Of a stretch of DNA of 64,000 bases, positions 28,509-38,232 are shown in pieces. Made by a program: the position numbers and the translations under genes. The notes beneath the pieces were generated by a model. It saw only the letters and a program-made list of their open reading frames with translations. It was not told the DNA's origin and did not search any database. This DNA is from Micromonospora tarapacensis. Lineage in GTDB: Bacteria > Actinomycetota > Actinomycetes > Mycobacteriales > Micromonosporaceae. The DNA is taken from contig NZ_JAHCDI010000004.1 of assembly GCF_019697375.1 (NCBI RefSeq), positions 419,224 to 483,223 of the forward strand, given 5' to 3'. How positions within the stretch are numbered: the first letter of the stretch is position 1; each line of letters begins with the position of its first letter.

Positions 28509-29391
28509 TGAGCCGCCCGACCCCGCCGAGGAACACGGCCTGCTCGGCGTCCTCGGCGCTTTCCGGGGTCTCCGGACGCCACTGCGGCACCCACACCACC
28601 CCGGGCTCGACCAGGTCGAACCCGTCGAAGAACCCGGTCAGCTCGGCCCGAGGACGCACCCACAGCGGATTGTCGGTGCGCCGGTAGACCTCCTCGGCCT
28701 CGGCCCGCTCGGCCTCGTCCCGGCCGTCGTCGCTGGCCTGGGACAGGACCAGGTAGCTGCCCGGGGCCAGGGCCGCGCGCAGGGTCCGCAGCACCTCACC
28801 CGGCCGGTCGTCGTCGGAGACGAAGTGCAGCACCGCCACGACCAGCACGGCCACCGGTCGGGAGAAGTCGAGCAGCGCGCGGACGTCGGGGTGGGCGAGG
28901 ATCCGCTCGGGGTGGCGCAGGTCCTCCTGGACCACCGCCGTGCGCTCGTCGCCGGCCAGGATCTCCCGGCTGTGTGCGACGGCGACGGGGTCGACGTCGA
29001 CGTAGACCACCCGGGACTCGGGAGCGTGCCGCTGGGCGATCTCGTGCACGTTGCCGACGGTGGGGATGCCCGAGCCGATGTCCAGGAACTGCCGGACGCC
29101 GGCGGTGGTGAGGAACTGCACCGCCCGGCGCAGGAAAGCGCGGTTGGCCTGGGCCATGAGCGGTGCCTGGGGCACCGCCGCCACCATCGCCCGGGCCGCC
29201 GCCCGGTCGACCGCGAAGTTGTGCGAGCCGCCGAGGTAGTAGTCGTACATGCGGGCGACGCTCGGGCGTTCCACGTCGATCGTCTCGGGTGCCCAGTCCG
29301 GCCGCTGCAATGCCCTCACCCCTTCGCCCGTCCGTCGGGGGCGCCTGGCGCCCCGGCGGGTATTCTGCCCCGCTTTCGCCGGGGAGGCCAT
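28501..29391 (-). CDS. DUF574-family SAM-dependent methyltransferase
   Basis: This protein of about 296 aa belongs to the actinobacterial DUF574 methyltransferases: IDVERPSVARMYDYYLGGSHNFAVDR, then the SAM motif QFLDIGSGIPTVGNVHEIAQ, VVYVDVDPVAV and the C-terminal WRPETPESAEDAEQ. Substrates of the family are unknown and the genes are often multicopy. The start is uncertain: ATG 29391 is used here, but GTG 29319 (MRALQRPDW) would give the length of most relatives and is preceded by GAAGGG. It is upstream of, and overlaps, the GGDEF-EAL gene. Confidence 0.85.
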   Translation of the reverse strand: MASPAKAGQNTRRGARRPRRTGEGVRALQRPDWAPETIDVERPSVARMYDYYLGGSHNFAVDRAAARAMVAAVPQAPLMAQANRAFLRRAVQFLTTAGVRQFLDIGSGIPTVGNVHEIAQRHAPESRVVYVDVDPVAVAHSREILAGDERTAVVQEDLRHPERILAHPDVRALLDFSRPVAVLVVAVLHFVSDDDRPGEVLRTLRAALAPGSYLVLSQASDDGRDEAERAEAEEVYRRTDNPLWVRPRAELTGFFDGFDLVEPGVVWVPQWRPETPESAEDAEQAVFLGGVGRLSG

Positions 29392-29425
29392 AGCGAGGTG
29401 ACGCACGGCGGCGATCGATGCGAGA

Positions 29426-29457
29426 GATCCGTGCCCGCCGGGTGGCGGGACACGGAT
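29426..29457 (-). terminator. hairpin after the LuxR-type regulator gene
   Basis: GATCCGTGCCCGCC pairs with GGCGGGACACGGATC with one bulged base, downstream of the response-regulator stop on the reverse strand. Confidence 0.55.
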
Positions 29458-29511
29458 CCCCGTCGGTGCTGTGCCGGCCGGCCGGGTGAACAGCGGCGGC
29501 CGGACGACCGG

Positions 29512-30179
29512 CTAGAACTTCGGCGCGTCCGGCGCCTCGAGCAGGCCGAGCCGCAGCGCGGTCATCAGCGCCTGGGCCCGGTTGGCCGCGCCGAGCTTCT
29601 CGTAGAGCTTCGAGATGTGGGTCTTGGCGGTCGACTCGCTGACGAACAGTTGCTTGGCGATGCCGGCAACGCTCATTCCGTCGGCGAGCAGCCGCAGCAC
29701 CTGGCCCTCTCGGGGGGACAGCTGCGGGCCGGACGGGGCGAGCCGGCGCTTCATCGCCTCGGCCAGGTCGGCGGCGGTGAAGGCGCTGGGGAGGAGGCGG
29801 CGTGCCGGGCGGCGGCGACGACCTCGTCGGCCGGCGCGGTCTTCGGCACGAACGCACTCGCCCCGGCCTCCAGGGCACCGAAGAGCTGGTCGTCGCCGGC
29901 GTACATGGTGAGCACCACGATGCCCATCGTCACGCTGGACTTGCGCAGCGCCCGGGTGGCCTCCAGGCCGCTGCCGTCGGGCAGCCGCAGATCCATGATC
30001 ACGACGTCCGGCTGCAACGCGCCGGCCTGCCGGACGCCCTCCGCCGCCGTGGCCGCCTCGCCGACGACCTCGAACTGCCGGTCGCGTTCGAAGGCGTGCC
30101 GCAGGCCCTTGCGGATCAGGTCGTGATCGTCGACAAGGAGGACCTTGGTCCGGGTTGCCGGTGTCGGGCTTGTGGTCAT
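29512..30179 (-). CDS. NarL/LuxR-type response regulator (apparent frameshift)
   Basis: The receiver domain (TKVLLVDDHDLIRKGLRHAF; phosphoacceptor in VVIMDLRLPDGSG; lysine in AFVPKTAPADEV) and the LuxR helix-turn-helix (LSPREGQVLRLLADGMSVAG, STAKTHISKLYEKL) lie in two adjacent frames. They are joined if one C is restored to the run at 29788-29791, giving AASSPSAFTAADLAEAMKRRL across the linker. The ATG is preceded by AAGGGGAG. It is 7 bp downstream of the histidine kinase gene and forms its cognate pair. Confidence 0.9.
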
Positions 30180-30186
30180 CCTCGGC

Positions 30187-31881
30187 TTACTCCCCTTCTG
30201 CTGCGGCGGCGCTACCGCGAACGTTATCGCGCCGTGGTGACGAGCCGACCACCACCGCGACGGTCGTCCCGCTCGGCTGTCGCGGCCTGATCTCCAACCG
30301 GCCCCGGATACGTTCCGCTCTCTCGGCCATGATCGCAAGACCATAGTGCCCATCCGAGCGCTGGTCACCTATGCCGTGACCGTCATCCGACACTTCGATC
30401 TGCGCGTACGGTGGGTCCACCTCGCAGGTGACCCAGAGGTTGGCCGCCCCGGCGTGCTTGCGGGCGTTGGTGACCGCCTCCTGGGCGATGCGCAGCAGCT
30501 CGGCCTCGGTGGCGGCGGGCAGCCGGGCGGTGGACTCGTCCAGCGACAGGTGTACCCGCAGGCCGCCGGAGGCGCCGACGGTACGGGCGTACTCGGCGAT
30601 CGCGGCGGCCAGACCACCCTGCCGGTCCACCTCGCTGCGCAACTCGAACAGGCTCAGCCGCAACTCGGTGATCACCCGGGTGACCTCCTGGCGGAGCAGG
30701 CGCAGCGACTCGGCGGTCTCCTCGGCGTCGGAGTGCACGGTGGCCAGGGCGTTGTCGATGCCGTAGCCGACCATCACCAACTCCTGGGCCACCCCGTCGT
30801 GGATCTCCCGGGCCAGCCGCTGCCGTTCCTCGTTGGTGGCCAGCGACCGGACCTCGTCGAAGAGCAGGGCGGCCTCCAGGCGCAGCGCCGCCGGCCCGGT
30901 CAGCCCGGTCACCTGGGCCACCACCGTGGGTGGGTACGCCTGCGCGACGTCGGCCTCCAGCACGACCAGACCGACCGTGCGCAGCCCGGCGACCAGCGGC
31001 ACGATCAGCGCGGAGACCTCCCCGCCCCGGTGCGAGCGGGACTGCGAGCGAGCCGCGGTCTGCGCCTGCTGGCTGGCCCAGGCGTCGGCGATGGCCGAGT
31101 CCGCGTCGAGCGTGGTCTCCCAGTCGACCCGGTCCGCGCCGAGTTGGGCGAGCACCACCAGCCGGCCACCGCCGCTGGCGGACAGCACCGCCCCGCGGTC
31201 GGTGCGGGCCACCGTGCGCAACTCCTCCAGCAGGTGTTCGGAGATCCCGCCCGGGTCCAGGGTCGCCCCGGGCAACTGCCGGGCCACCGTGCGCAGCTGG
31301 GTCAGCAGCCGGGTCGCCTCCGCGTACGGCTGGGGCTTGCCGTCGTGCCGGAGCTGCATCACCCGGTGCAGGGTGCCGGCGGCGTAGAGCCCCAGCGTGG
31401 CCAGGATCAGCCACTGGGCGCAGACCGCGAGGTATCCCGGCTGGGCGAGCTGGCGGACGCCGCCGACGTCGGTGCCGGCCCCGGCGACCAGCAGGGTGCC
31501 GGCGGCCACGGCGATCAGCGCGGCGCCCTCGCGGAAGCGGCGGCGCAGCGCCGTGACGGTCACCGGCACCGCGAGGTAGGGCAGCACCGCGGAGGCGCCG
31601 AGGCCGCCGATGTGCCCGCCGACCGCGGCGACCGCGGCGACCTGGCTCGCGGCGAGGCCGAGCACCACCACCTCCGCCACCCGGCTGAGCGGTCCGACGA
31701 GCCGGTGCTGGGGGGCCAGCGACGCGGGCAGTCCCGCCAGGGCCAGCAGGACGATCCACCACAGCTGGGTCAGGTCGCGGGTGGCGAACAGGGTCAGTAC
31801 GGCGACCAGCGCCAGCACGACCACGCGGGCCGCCACGGCGAGCGGATGGGAACGGGCCAGGGCGGATGTCGAGGCGGGCAC
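30187..31881 (-). CDS. sensor histidine kinase (HisKA_3, NarX/LiaS type)
   Basis: This is a 564-aa membrane kinase. About five transmembrane helices (residues 15-165), a GAF-like region (about 200-360), the dimerisation box RQRLAREIHDGVAQELVMVG with the phospho-accepting His, and the ATPase domain (AVTNARKHAGA; VSDDGHGIG) are visible. It signals to the LuxR-type regulator just downstream. The GTG start is preceded by TACGAT and 7 nt, indicating a leaderless transcript. The stimulus is unknown. Confidence 0.92.
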   Translation of the reverse strand: MPASTSALARSHPLAVAARVVVLALVAVLTLFATRDLTQLWWIVLLALAGLPASLAPQHRLVGPLSRVAEVVVLGLAASQVAAVAAVGGHIGGLGASAVLPYLAVPVTVTALRRRFREGAALIAVAAGTLLVAGAGTDVGGVRQLAQPGYLAVCAQWLILATLGLYAAGTLHRVMQLRHDGKPQPYAEATRLLTQLRTVARQLPGATLDPGGISEHLLEELRTVARTDRGAVLSASGGGRLVVLAQLGADRVDWETTLDADSAIADAWASQQAQTAARSQSRSHRGGEVSALIVPLVAGLRTVGLVVLEADVAQAYPPTVVAQVTGLTGPAALRLEAALLFDEVRSLATNEERQRLAREIHDGVAQELVMVGYGIDNALATVHSDAEETAESLRLLRQEVTRVITELRLSLFELRSEVDRQGGLAAAIAEYARTVGASGGLRVHLSLDESTARLPAATEAELLRIAQEAVTNARKHAGAANLWVTCEVDPPYAQIEVSDDGHGIGDQRSDGHYGLAIMAERAERIRGRLEIRPRQPSGTTVAVVVGSSPRRDNVRGSAAAAEGE

Positions 31882-31888
31882 GTGACGG

Positions 31889-31894
31889 ATCGTA
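31889..31894 (-). promoter_or_regulatory. putative -10 box of the histidine kinase operon (leaderless)
   Basis: TACGAT on the reverse strand, 7 nt before the GTG at 31881. It lies immediately downstream of, and nearly abuts, the acyl-CoA ligase stop. Confidence 0.5.
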
Positions 31895-31895
31895 G

Positions 31896-33694
31896 TCAGC
31901 CGCGGTAGATGTCGGCGATTTCCGCGGCGTACGTCTTGTGTACGACCTGGCGTTTGACCTTGAGCGACGGGGTCAGCTCGCCGGTGGCCTCGGCGAAGTC
32001 GCGCGGCAGGATCCGGAAGACCTTGATCGCCTCGGCCTGGGAGACCGACCCGTTGGCCCGGTCCACCGCCGCCTGGATCTCCGCCCGCAGCCCCTCGTGC
32101 CGGCGCAGTGCCTCGACCTCGGTGTCGGCCGGCAGCCCGGCCGTCTCCAGCCAGGCCGGCAACGCCTCCTCGTCGAGGGTGACCAGCGCGGCGATGAACG
32201 GCTGCCGGTCGCCGACCACGACACACTGGCTGACCAGGCGGTGTGCCCGGACCTGGTCCTCCAGCACGGCGGGAGCGACGTTCTTGCCGGCCGCCGTCAC
32301 GATGATCTCCTTCTTGCGGCCGGTGATGGTCAGGTAGCCGTCGCCGTCGAGCGAGCCGAGATCGCCGGTGCGGAACCAGCCGTCGGCGGTGATCGCCTCC
32401 TCGGTGGCCGACTCGTTGCGCCAGTACTCCTGGAAGATCAGATCACCCGAGATGAGGATCTCGCCGTCGTCCTCGATGCGGATGGTCACGCCGGGCAGCG
32501 GCCGGCCGACCGTGCCGATCCGGGTGGACCCGGGCAGGTTCGCCGCGGCGGCGGGAGAGGTCTCGGTGAGGCCGTACCCCTCGCAGACGGTGACGCCGAC
32601 GCCCCGGAAGAAGTGGCCCAGGCGGGCGCCGAGCGGCGCACCGCCGGAGATCGCGTCGCGGCAACGTCCGCCGAGCGCGGCCCGCAGCTTGCCGTAGACC
32701 AGCCGGTCGAAGAGCGCATGCTGGGCACGCAGGGCCAGCCCCGGCCCGCCGGAGGTCTCCAACGCCTCGCTGTAGGCGATGGCCACCGCCTCGGCCCGGG
32801 CGAAGATCTTGCCCTTGCCGGCGTCCTCGGCCTTCTGCCGGGCACCGTTGTAGACCTTCTCGAAGACCCGGGGCACCGAGAGCACGAAGGTGGGCTGGAA
32901 CTCCTGGAGCTCGGCGACCAGGTTCTTGGTGTCCGAGCAGTGCGCCATGGTGGCCCGGGCCTGCACCACACCGATCTGGATGAGCCGGGCGAAGGCGTGC
33001 GCCAGCGGCAGGAACAGCAGGGTCGACGCGTTCGGCCGGAACAGGTTCGGCAGCACCGGCACCGCGTTGGCGATGTCGGCGTACATGTTGCGGTGGGTCA
33101 GTACGCAGCCCTTGGGCCGGCCGGTGGTGCCGCTGGTGTAGATGATGGTCGCCACGTCGGCGGAGCGCAGGCCGGCACGCCGGCGCTCGATCTCGGCCGG
33201 TGCCACCGCCGTGCCGCCGGCCACCAGGTCGTCCACCCCGCCCAGGTCGATCTGCCAGACGTGGGTCAGGTCGGGCAGCTGGTCGCGGACGCCGGCCACC
33301 AGCATGGCGTGCGCGGTCGTCTCCACCACGCAGGCCACCGCGCCGGAGTCGGCCAGGATCCAGGACGCCTGCTCGGCGCTGGAGGTCTCGTAGATCGGCA
33401 CGGTGACCGCGCCGGCCGCCCAGATGGCGTAGTCGATCAGCGTCCACTCGTAGCGGGTGCGGCTCATCAGCGCCACCCGGTCGCCCGGCTGCACGCCGGC
33501 GGCGGCGAGCCCCGGGCGACCGCCTCCACGTCGTCGCGGAACTGCCGGCAGGTCACGTCCGCCCAGCCACCCGCCGCGTCGCGGCGGACGAACTGCACCG
33601 AGTCGGGCGCGGCCTCGGCGTTCTCCCAGACCGGGCCGGTGAGGTTGGCCGCGTCGCCGACGGTGACGATCGGCGGGACGGAGAACTCGCGCAC
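31896..33694 (-). CDS. long-chain fatty-acid-CoA ligase, FadD15-like (apparent frameshift)
   Basis: This AMP-forming ligase activates fatty acids with ATP and CoA. Its core motifs are IIYTSGTTGRPKGCVLTHRN, VCEGYGLTETSP, GWFRTGDLGSLDGDGYLTI and the C-terminal GRKKEIIVTAAGKNVAP. The first 60 or so residues (REFSVPPIVTVGDAANLTG through VEAVARG) are in another frame. Restoring one C to the CCCC run at 33510-33513 joins them as VARGLAAAGVQPGDRVAL. The GTG at 33694 has GAGGGA 6 nt upstream. Rejoined length is about 599 aa, normal for FadD15-type enzymes. Confidence 0.9.
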
Positions 33695-33828
33695 CTGCAC
33701 TCCCTCGTGCTCACACTGGCCGGGTCGGGCCGCCACCACCGGGTCGGCTCTGTCGAAACCTACCCGGCCGGCGGGCCGGCGGGCACATCGCAGGTGGGCG
33801 GCGCGGCACGCGGGCACCCGCGGGCGGG

Positions 33829-33834
33829 TAGCCT
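33829..33834 (+). promoter_or_regulatory. putative -10 box of the SRPBCC gene (leaderless)
   Basis: TAGCCT followed by six C residues and the ATG at 33841. No Shine-Dalgarno is possible in that spacer. Confidence 0.55.
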
Positions 33835-33840
33835 CCCCCC

Positions 33841-34296
33841 ATGGCGGACTCCTCCACCCAGTCGATCACCATCGGTGCCGCACCGGACCGGGTGGCGGCG
33901 GTCATCTGCGACTTTCCGAGCTACCCCGAGTGGACCGACGCGGTCCGCGAGGTCGAGGTCGTCGAGGAGTACGAGGACGGCTACGCCAGCCAGGTCCGTT
34001 TCGTCCTCGACGCCGGTGTGCTGGTCGACGAGTACGTGCTGGCGTACGCGTACGCCGAGGATCTGTCCCGCATCGAGTGGCACCTGCTCGCCCCGTCGCG
34101 GATGCAGAAGGCCCAGCGTGGCGCGTACGACCTGGTCGCCGAGGCCGATGACGTCACCACGGTGACCTACACCCTGGAGGTGGAGCTCGCGGTCGGGATG
34201 ATCGGGATGTTCCGCCGCAAGGCCGAAAAAATGATCATGGATGCCGCGTTGAAGCAACTCAAGCGCCGGGTAGAAGCATCAGGTGCGGCGCAGTGA
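33841..34296 (+). CDS. SRPBCC-family (polyketide cyclase/START-like) protein
   Basis: This is a 151-aa single-domain protein with the SRPBCC fold: SITIGAAPDRVAAVICDFPSYPEWTDAVREVEV at the N-terminus and a long C-terminal helix AEKMIMDAALKQLKRRVEA. The family binds hydrophobic ligands, and its role here is unknown. It is divergent from the FadD-type ligase, so lipid or acyl metabolism is a reasonable but unproven context. Transcription is probably leaderless. Confidence 0.88.
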   Translation: MADSSTQSITIGAAPDRVAAVICDFPSYPEWTDAVREVEVVEEYEDGYASQVRFVLDAGVLVDEYVLAYAYAEDLSRIEWHLLAPSRMQKAQRGAYDLVAEADDVTTVTYTLEVELAVGMIGMFRRKAEKMIMDAALKQLKRRVEASGAAQ

Positions 34297-34336
34297 CGCG
34301 TCCGGCGACCCGGCCGCCGCGGTAGAGGAGCCCAGC

Positions 34337-35012
34337 ATGGGTGCGACAGATCCGGGCTCGGCCCGGGAAGAGGCGGAGCGGCTGGTCGCCACTCTGCTGG
34401 CCGGCGTGCGGCTGGCCGCCGCCAACCCCGCGGCGGTGCCGTGGGGCCCGCTCGGTGGGATCGTGAGCAGTGTCGTCGGTCACAGCGGCGCGCCGGGTGG
34501 TTCCGGCACCACCGGGGGTGGTTTCGCCACCGGAGCCGCCGAATGTGTTGCCTGCCCGGTCTGCCGGGGAATCGCCGCGTTGCGTGACCCGAGTCCCGAA
34601 TTCGCCGAGCGATTGGCGACCGGAGCCGGCGATCTGGCCGCCGGCCTGGCCAGTTTTCTGCGGGCCTTCACCCCCGCCGAACCTCCCCGGCACCGCCGGC
34701 GCCACCGCGGCCGAATCCGACGGCGACCGCGTGTGGCGCGAGGCGACCCGTACCGGGCATGATTCTCAGCCGGCACCGGAGCGGGACGTCTGGTCCGCCG
34801 CCACCCGGGCGGAGGACGTCACCGGCCCGGCCGCCGCGCCCGCCGACGCCGCCGGGCCGGTCCCGCCGGCCGGGCGCCGAGCGTCGACCGACCGCCGCGT
34901 GGTGCCCACCTCCCGGATGCCCGGCGAGCCCGCGCCGGGCGGTGAGCCCGCACCGCGGGGCCGGGCCGGGCCGGGTGGTGGGCGGCCGGGCGCACCAGGC
35001 GACAGAGCCTGA
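34337..35012 (+). CDS. conserved hypothetical protein (apparent frameshift)
   Basis: I recognise only a weak family resemblance here. The N-terminal frame reads MGATDPGSAREEAERLVATL and AAECVACPVCRGIAALRDPS (a CxxC pair), then GAGDLAAGLASFLRAFTPAE. The continuation DGDRVWREATRTGHDSQPAP and RDVWSAATRAED lies in another frame reached near 34,685. That shift needs one extra or two missing bases, unlike the others in the window. The C-terminus is Pro/Gly/Arg-rich and disordered. GAGGAG precedes the ATG by 6 nt. Confidence 0.6.
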
Positions 35013-35082
35013 CCAGGGACGACCCGCGTCACCGGCGAGTGCAGGTGCGCGCGGGGTGGCACAGCAGAGGGGAGTGGCAGCG

Positions 35083-36030
35083 GTGACGCTGACCATCGGA
35101 GTCGACGTCGGTGGCACCAAGGTGGCCGGCGGTGTCGTCGATGACACCGGCACGGTCCTCGTGCAGACCCGACGGGACACCCCCGCCGACGACGTCGGTA
35201 AGACCCGCGACGTCATCATCGAGCTGGTCAGCGAACTGGCCGCCGGGCACGAGATCCAGGCGGTCGGCATCGGTGCGGCCGGATGGATCGACGCCAGCCG
35301 CTCCACCGTGCTCTTCGCCCCCAACCTGGCCTGGCGCGACGAGCCGCTGCGGGCGTACGTCAGCGCGGCGGTCGAGCTGCCGGTGATCGTGGAGAACGAC
35401 GGCAACGTCGCCGCCTGGGCGGAGTTCCGCTACGGCGCCGCCCGGCACGCCGACGACTCGATGGTCATGTTCACCATCGGCACCGGTGTCGGCGGCGGCA
35501 TCGTGCTCGGCGGCGACCTGGTCCGGGGGGCCAACGGCATCGCCGCCGAACTGGGCCACATGCTCACCGTCCCCGACGGGCACCAGTGCGGCTGCGGGCG
35601 GCTTGGCTGCATCGAGCAGTACGCCAGCGGCAGCGCGCTGGTCCGGTTCGCCCGCGCCGCCGCCCGGCAGGAGCCGCACCGGGCCACCGCCCTGCTGGAG
35701 CTGGCCGACGGCGAGGCCGAGGCGATCACCGGACCGATGGTCACCGCCGCGGCCAAGGGCGGCGACCCGGTGTCCGCGGAGGCGTTCGCCCAGGTCGGAC
35801 GCTGGCTGGGGACAAGCCTGGCCGACATGGCGCAGATCCTCGACCCGCAGATCCTCGTCGTCGGCGGTGGCGTCATCGACGCCGGTGACCTGCTCATGGG
35901 CCCGACCCGTCGCTCGTTCACCGAGTCCCTGGCGCAGCGCAGCCGGTTGTCGGTGGCCGAGATCCGCCCGGCCGAACTGGGCAACTCCGCCGGTGTCATC
36001 GGCGCGGCCGACCTGGCCCGGCGGATCTAG
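35083..36030 (+). CDS. ROK-family glucokinase
   Basis: This is a 315-aa ROK kinase, probably ATP- or polyphosphate-dependent glucokinase. It has the phosphate loop TIGVDVGGTKVAGGVVDD, the catalytic Asp in VIVENDGNVAAWAEF, FTIGTGVGGGIVLGG, and the ROK zinc motif HQCGCGRLGCIEQYASG. The GTG start has AGGGGAG about 10 nt upstream. It is followed directly by the endonuclease-family gene (the stop abuts the next GTG). Confidence 0.92.
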   Translation: MTLTIGVDVGGTKVAGGVVDDTGTVLVQTRRDTPADDVGKTRDVIIELVSELAAGHEIQAVGIGAAGWIDASRSTVLFAPNLAWRDEPLRAYVSAAVELPVIVENDGNVAAWAEFRYGAARHADDSMVMFTIGTGVGGGIVLGGDLVRGANGIAAELGHMLTVPDGHQCGCGRLGCIEQYASGSALVRFARAAARQEPHRATALLELADGEAEAITGPMVTAAAKGGDPVSAEAFAQVGRWLGTSLADMAQILDPQILVVGGGVIDAGDLLMGPTRRSFTESLAQRSRLSVAEIRPAELGNSAGVIGAADLARRI

Positions 36031-36732
36031 GTGACCCACCCCGGCGTGCCGCTGCGCGTCGTGTCGTACAACGTCCACGGCCAGCGCGACGACACCGCCG
36101 CGCTGGCCGCGGTGATCCGCGCGACGGCACCGGACGTGGTGGTGGTCCAGGAGGGGCCGCGCCGGTTTCGATGGCGGGCGAAGTCGGCGGCGCTGGCCGG
36201 CTCGTTCGGCCTGGTGGTCGCCGCGGGCGGGCTGCCGTCGCTGGGCAACCTGCTGTTGACCAGCCTGCGGGTGCGGGTGACCGGCACCCGATGCCGGCGC
36301 TTCCCGCTGACCCCGGCCGGCACCTGCGCGGCGCCGCCTACGCCGATTGCCGGGTGGGCACGTCCGCCCGGTTCACCCTGGCCGGTTCGCACCTGTCCAC
36401 CGACCCGGCCGAGCGGCCCGGGCAGGCGGAGCTGTTCAAACGGGACCTGTCGGCCGCCGGCCACCCGGTGGTCGCCGCCGCCGACCTCAACGAGGAGCCG
36501 GGCGGACCGGCGTGGACCACCGTGGCCCGGGGCTGACCGACGCGGCGGTGGCCGCCGGCCGGGACGCACGTTTCACCTACCCCTGCGCGGCTCCCCGGCG
36601 GCGCATCGACGCGCTGTTCGTGGACCCGCGGGTCACGGTGGTCGACTACGACGTGGTGGACACGCCGCTGACCCGCCGGGCCAGCGACCATTTTCCGGTC
36701 CTGGTGGACCTGCTGCTGCCAGCCGCCGGCTG
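36031..36732 (+). CDS. endonuclease/exonuclease/phosphatase-family protein (two apparent frameshifts)
   Basis: Three consecutive frames encode one EEP-fold protein. Frame 1 has RVVSYNVHGQRDDTAAL and VVVVQEG (metal-binding Asn and Glu). Frame 2 has FTLAGSHLSTDPAERPGQAE and VVAAADLNEEPGG. Frame 3 has FTYPCAAPRRRIDALFVDP and RRASDHFPVLVDL with the catalytic Asp-His. One missing base in each of the runs 36311-36314 (C) and 36529-36532 (G) rejoins them. The enzyme class spans DNases and lipid or nucleotide phosphatases, and the substrate is unknown. Confidence 0.82.
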
Positions 36733-36825
36733 ACAGTCGAGCCCCCGGCGGACTGGACATCCCGCTCCGTTGTGGAGAGGATTTCGCGCGACCCGGCACT
36801 CGTGCCGAGACGAAGGAGACCTCCG

Positions 36826-38232
36826 GTGCCCACCCCCACCGCGCACGGCCGGCCTGATCCGGAGACGACCACGCTCGCCCGCAGCCGCGACGGCCGCCCG
36901 GTCGCCGACCGGGGCGACACCGTCTGTGTCATCGGCGCCGGTGCCAGCGGCCTGACCGCCGTGAAGAACCTCGCCGAGCATGGCTTCGGGGTCGACTGCT
37001 ACGAGCGCGAGACCGGCGTCGGCGGTGCCTGGAACTGGCGACACGACCGCAGCCCGGTGTACGCCAGTACCCACCTGGTCTCGTCGCGGCCGTTCACCCA
37101 GTTCCCCGACTTCCCGATGCCCGACGACTGGCCGGACTTCCCGCATCACAGCCAGTTGCTGGCCTACTTCGAGCGCTACGCGGACCACTTCGACCTGCGG
37201 CGGTACGTCTGGTTCGGCACCGAGGTGGTGCGCGTCGAGCCGGCCGAGGACGACCGTTGGGACGTCACCACCCGCAGCACCGGCGGCTACGGGCCCGAAC
37301 GCACCTCCCGCTACGCCGCCGTGCTGATCGCCAACGGGCACAACTGGTCACCCAAGCTGCCCCGGTACGAAGGGCTGGAGCAGTTCCGGGGGGAGGTCAT
37401 GCACGCCTCCTCCTACAAGGACCCGGCGCAGTTGCGCGGCAAGCGGGTGCTGGTGGTGGGCGCCGGCAACACCGGCTGCGACATCGCGGTGGAGGCCGCC
37501 CAGCAGGCGTCGCGTTGCTGGCACTCGACCCGGCGGGGCTACTGGTACGCCCCGAAGTACGTCTTCGGCCGCCCGGTCGACCAGGTCAACGACACCCTGC
37601 TGGCGCTGCGGGTGCCGCTGCGCGTGCGGCAGTGGTTCTACCACCGGACGTTGCGGCTGACCGTCGGCGACCTGGCCCGCTTCGGCCTGCCGAAGCCGGA
37701 CCACCGGGTGTACGAGACCCACCCGATCGCCAACAGCCAGCTCGTCTACCACGTCGGGCACGGCACGATCAGCCCGGTGCCGGACGTGGCGCGGTTCCAC
37801 CCGCACTCGGTGGAGCTGACCGACGGCCGGCAGATCGACCCGGAGCTGGTCGTCTTCGCCACCGGTTACCTGCCGCGCTTCGAGTTCCTCGACGCGAAGA
37901 TCCTCGGCGACGACGAGGGTGTGGGCCGGCCCCGGTTGTGGCTCAACGCCTTCGTGCCGGACCATCCGACCCTCGCGGTGGCGGGCCTGGTCCAGCCGGA
38001 CTCCGGCCTGTTCACCCTGTCGCACTGGCAGGCCGTGCTGTTCGCCCGGCTGCTGCGGCTGCGCACCACCCGGCCGGAGCGGGCCGCGGCCTTCGCCGCC
38101 CGGGTCCGCTCCGGTGCCGGCGAACGCTACTCCGGGCCGGTCAAGGACTCGTCCCGGCACTGGTTCGAGGTCGGCCACGCCGACTACCTGCGCGCGCTGG
38201 AGCGCGCCCTGCGTGACCTGGAGGGCAAGTGA
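36826..38232 (+). CDS. flavin-containing monooxygenase-like NAD(P)/FAD oxidoreductase
   Basis: This is a 468-aa protein with two Rossmann motifs, VCVIGAGASGLTAVKNLAEHG (FAD) and RVLVVGAGNTGCDIAVEAA (NADPH), and an FMO/BVMO-like linker YASTHLVSSRPFTQFPDF. VFATGYLPRF is the family ATG motif. It oxygenates a nucleophilic or ketone substrate that cannot be inferred. The GTG at 36826 has AAGGAG 7 nt upstream. It overlaps the following hydrolase-fold gene by 4 nt (GTGA), so the two probably act in one pathway. Confidence 0.9.
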   Translation: MPTPTAHGRPDPETTTLARSRDGRPVADRGDTVCVIGAGASGLTAVKNLAEHGFGVDCYERETGVGGAWNWRHDRSPVYASTHLVSSRPFTQFPDFPMPDDWPDFPHHSQLLAYFERYADHFDLRRYVWFGTEVVRVEPAEDDRWDVTTRSTGGYGPERTSRYAAVLIANGHNWSPKLPRYEGLEQFRGEVMHASSYKDPAQLRGKRVLVVGAGNTGCDIAVEAAQQASRCWHSTRRGYWYAPKYVFGRPVDQVNDTLLALRVPLRVRQWFYHRTLRLTVGDLARFGLPKPDHRVYETHPIANSQLVYHVGHGTISPVPDVARFHPHSVELTDGRQIDPELVVFATGYLPRFEFLDAKILGDDEGVGRPRLWLNAFVPDHPTLAVAGLVQPDSGLFTLSHWQAVLFARLLRLRTTRPERAAAFAARVRSGAGERYSGPVKDSSRHWFEVGHADYLRALERALRDLEGK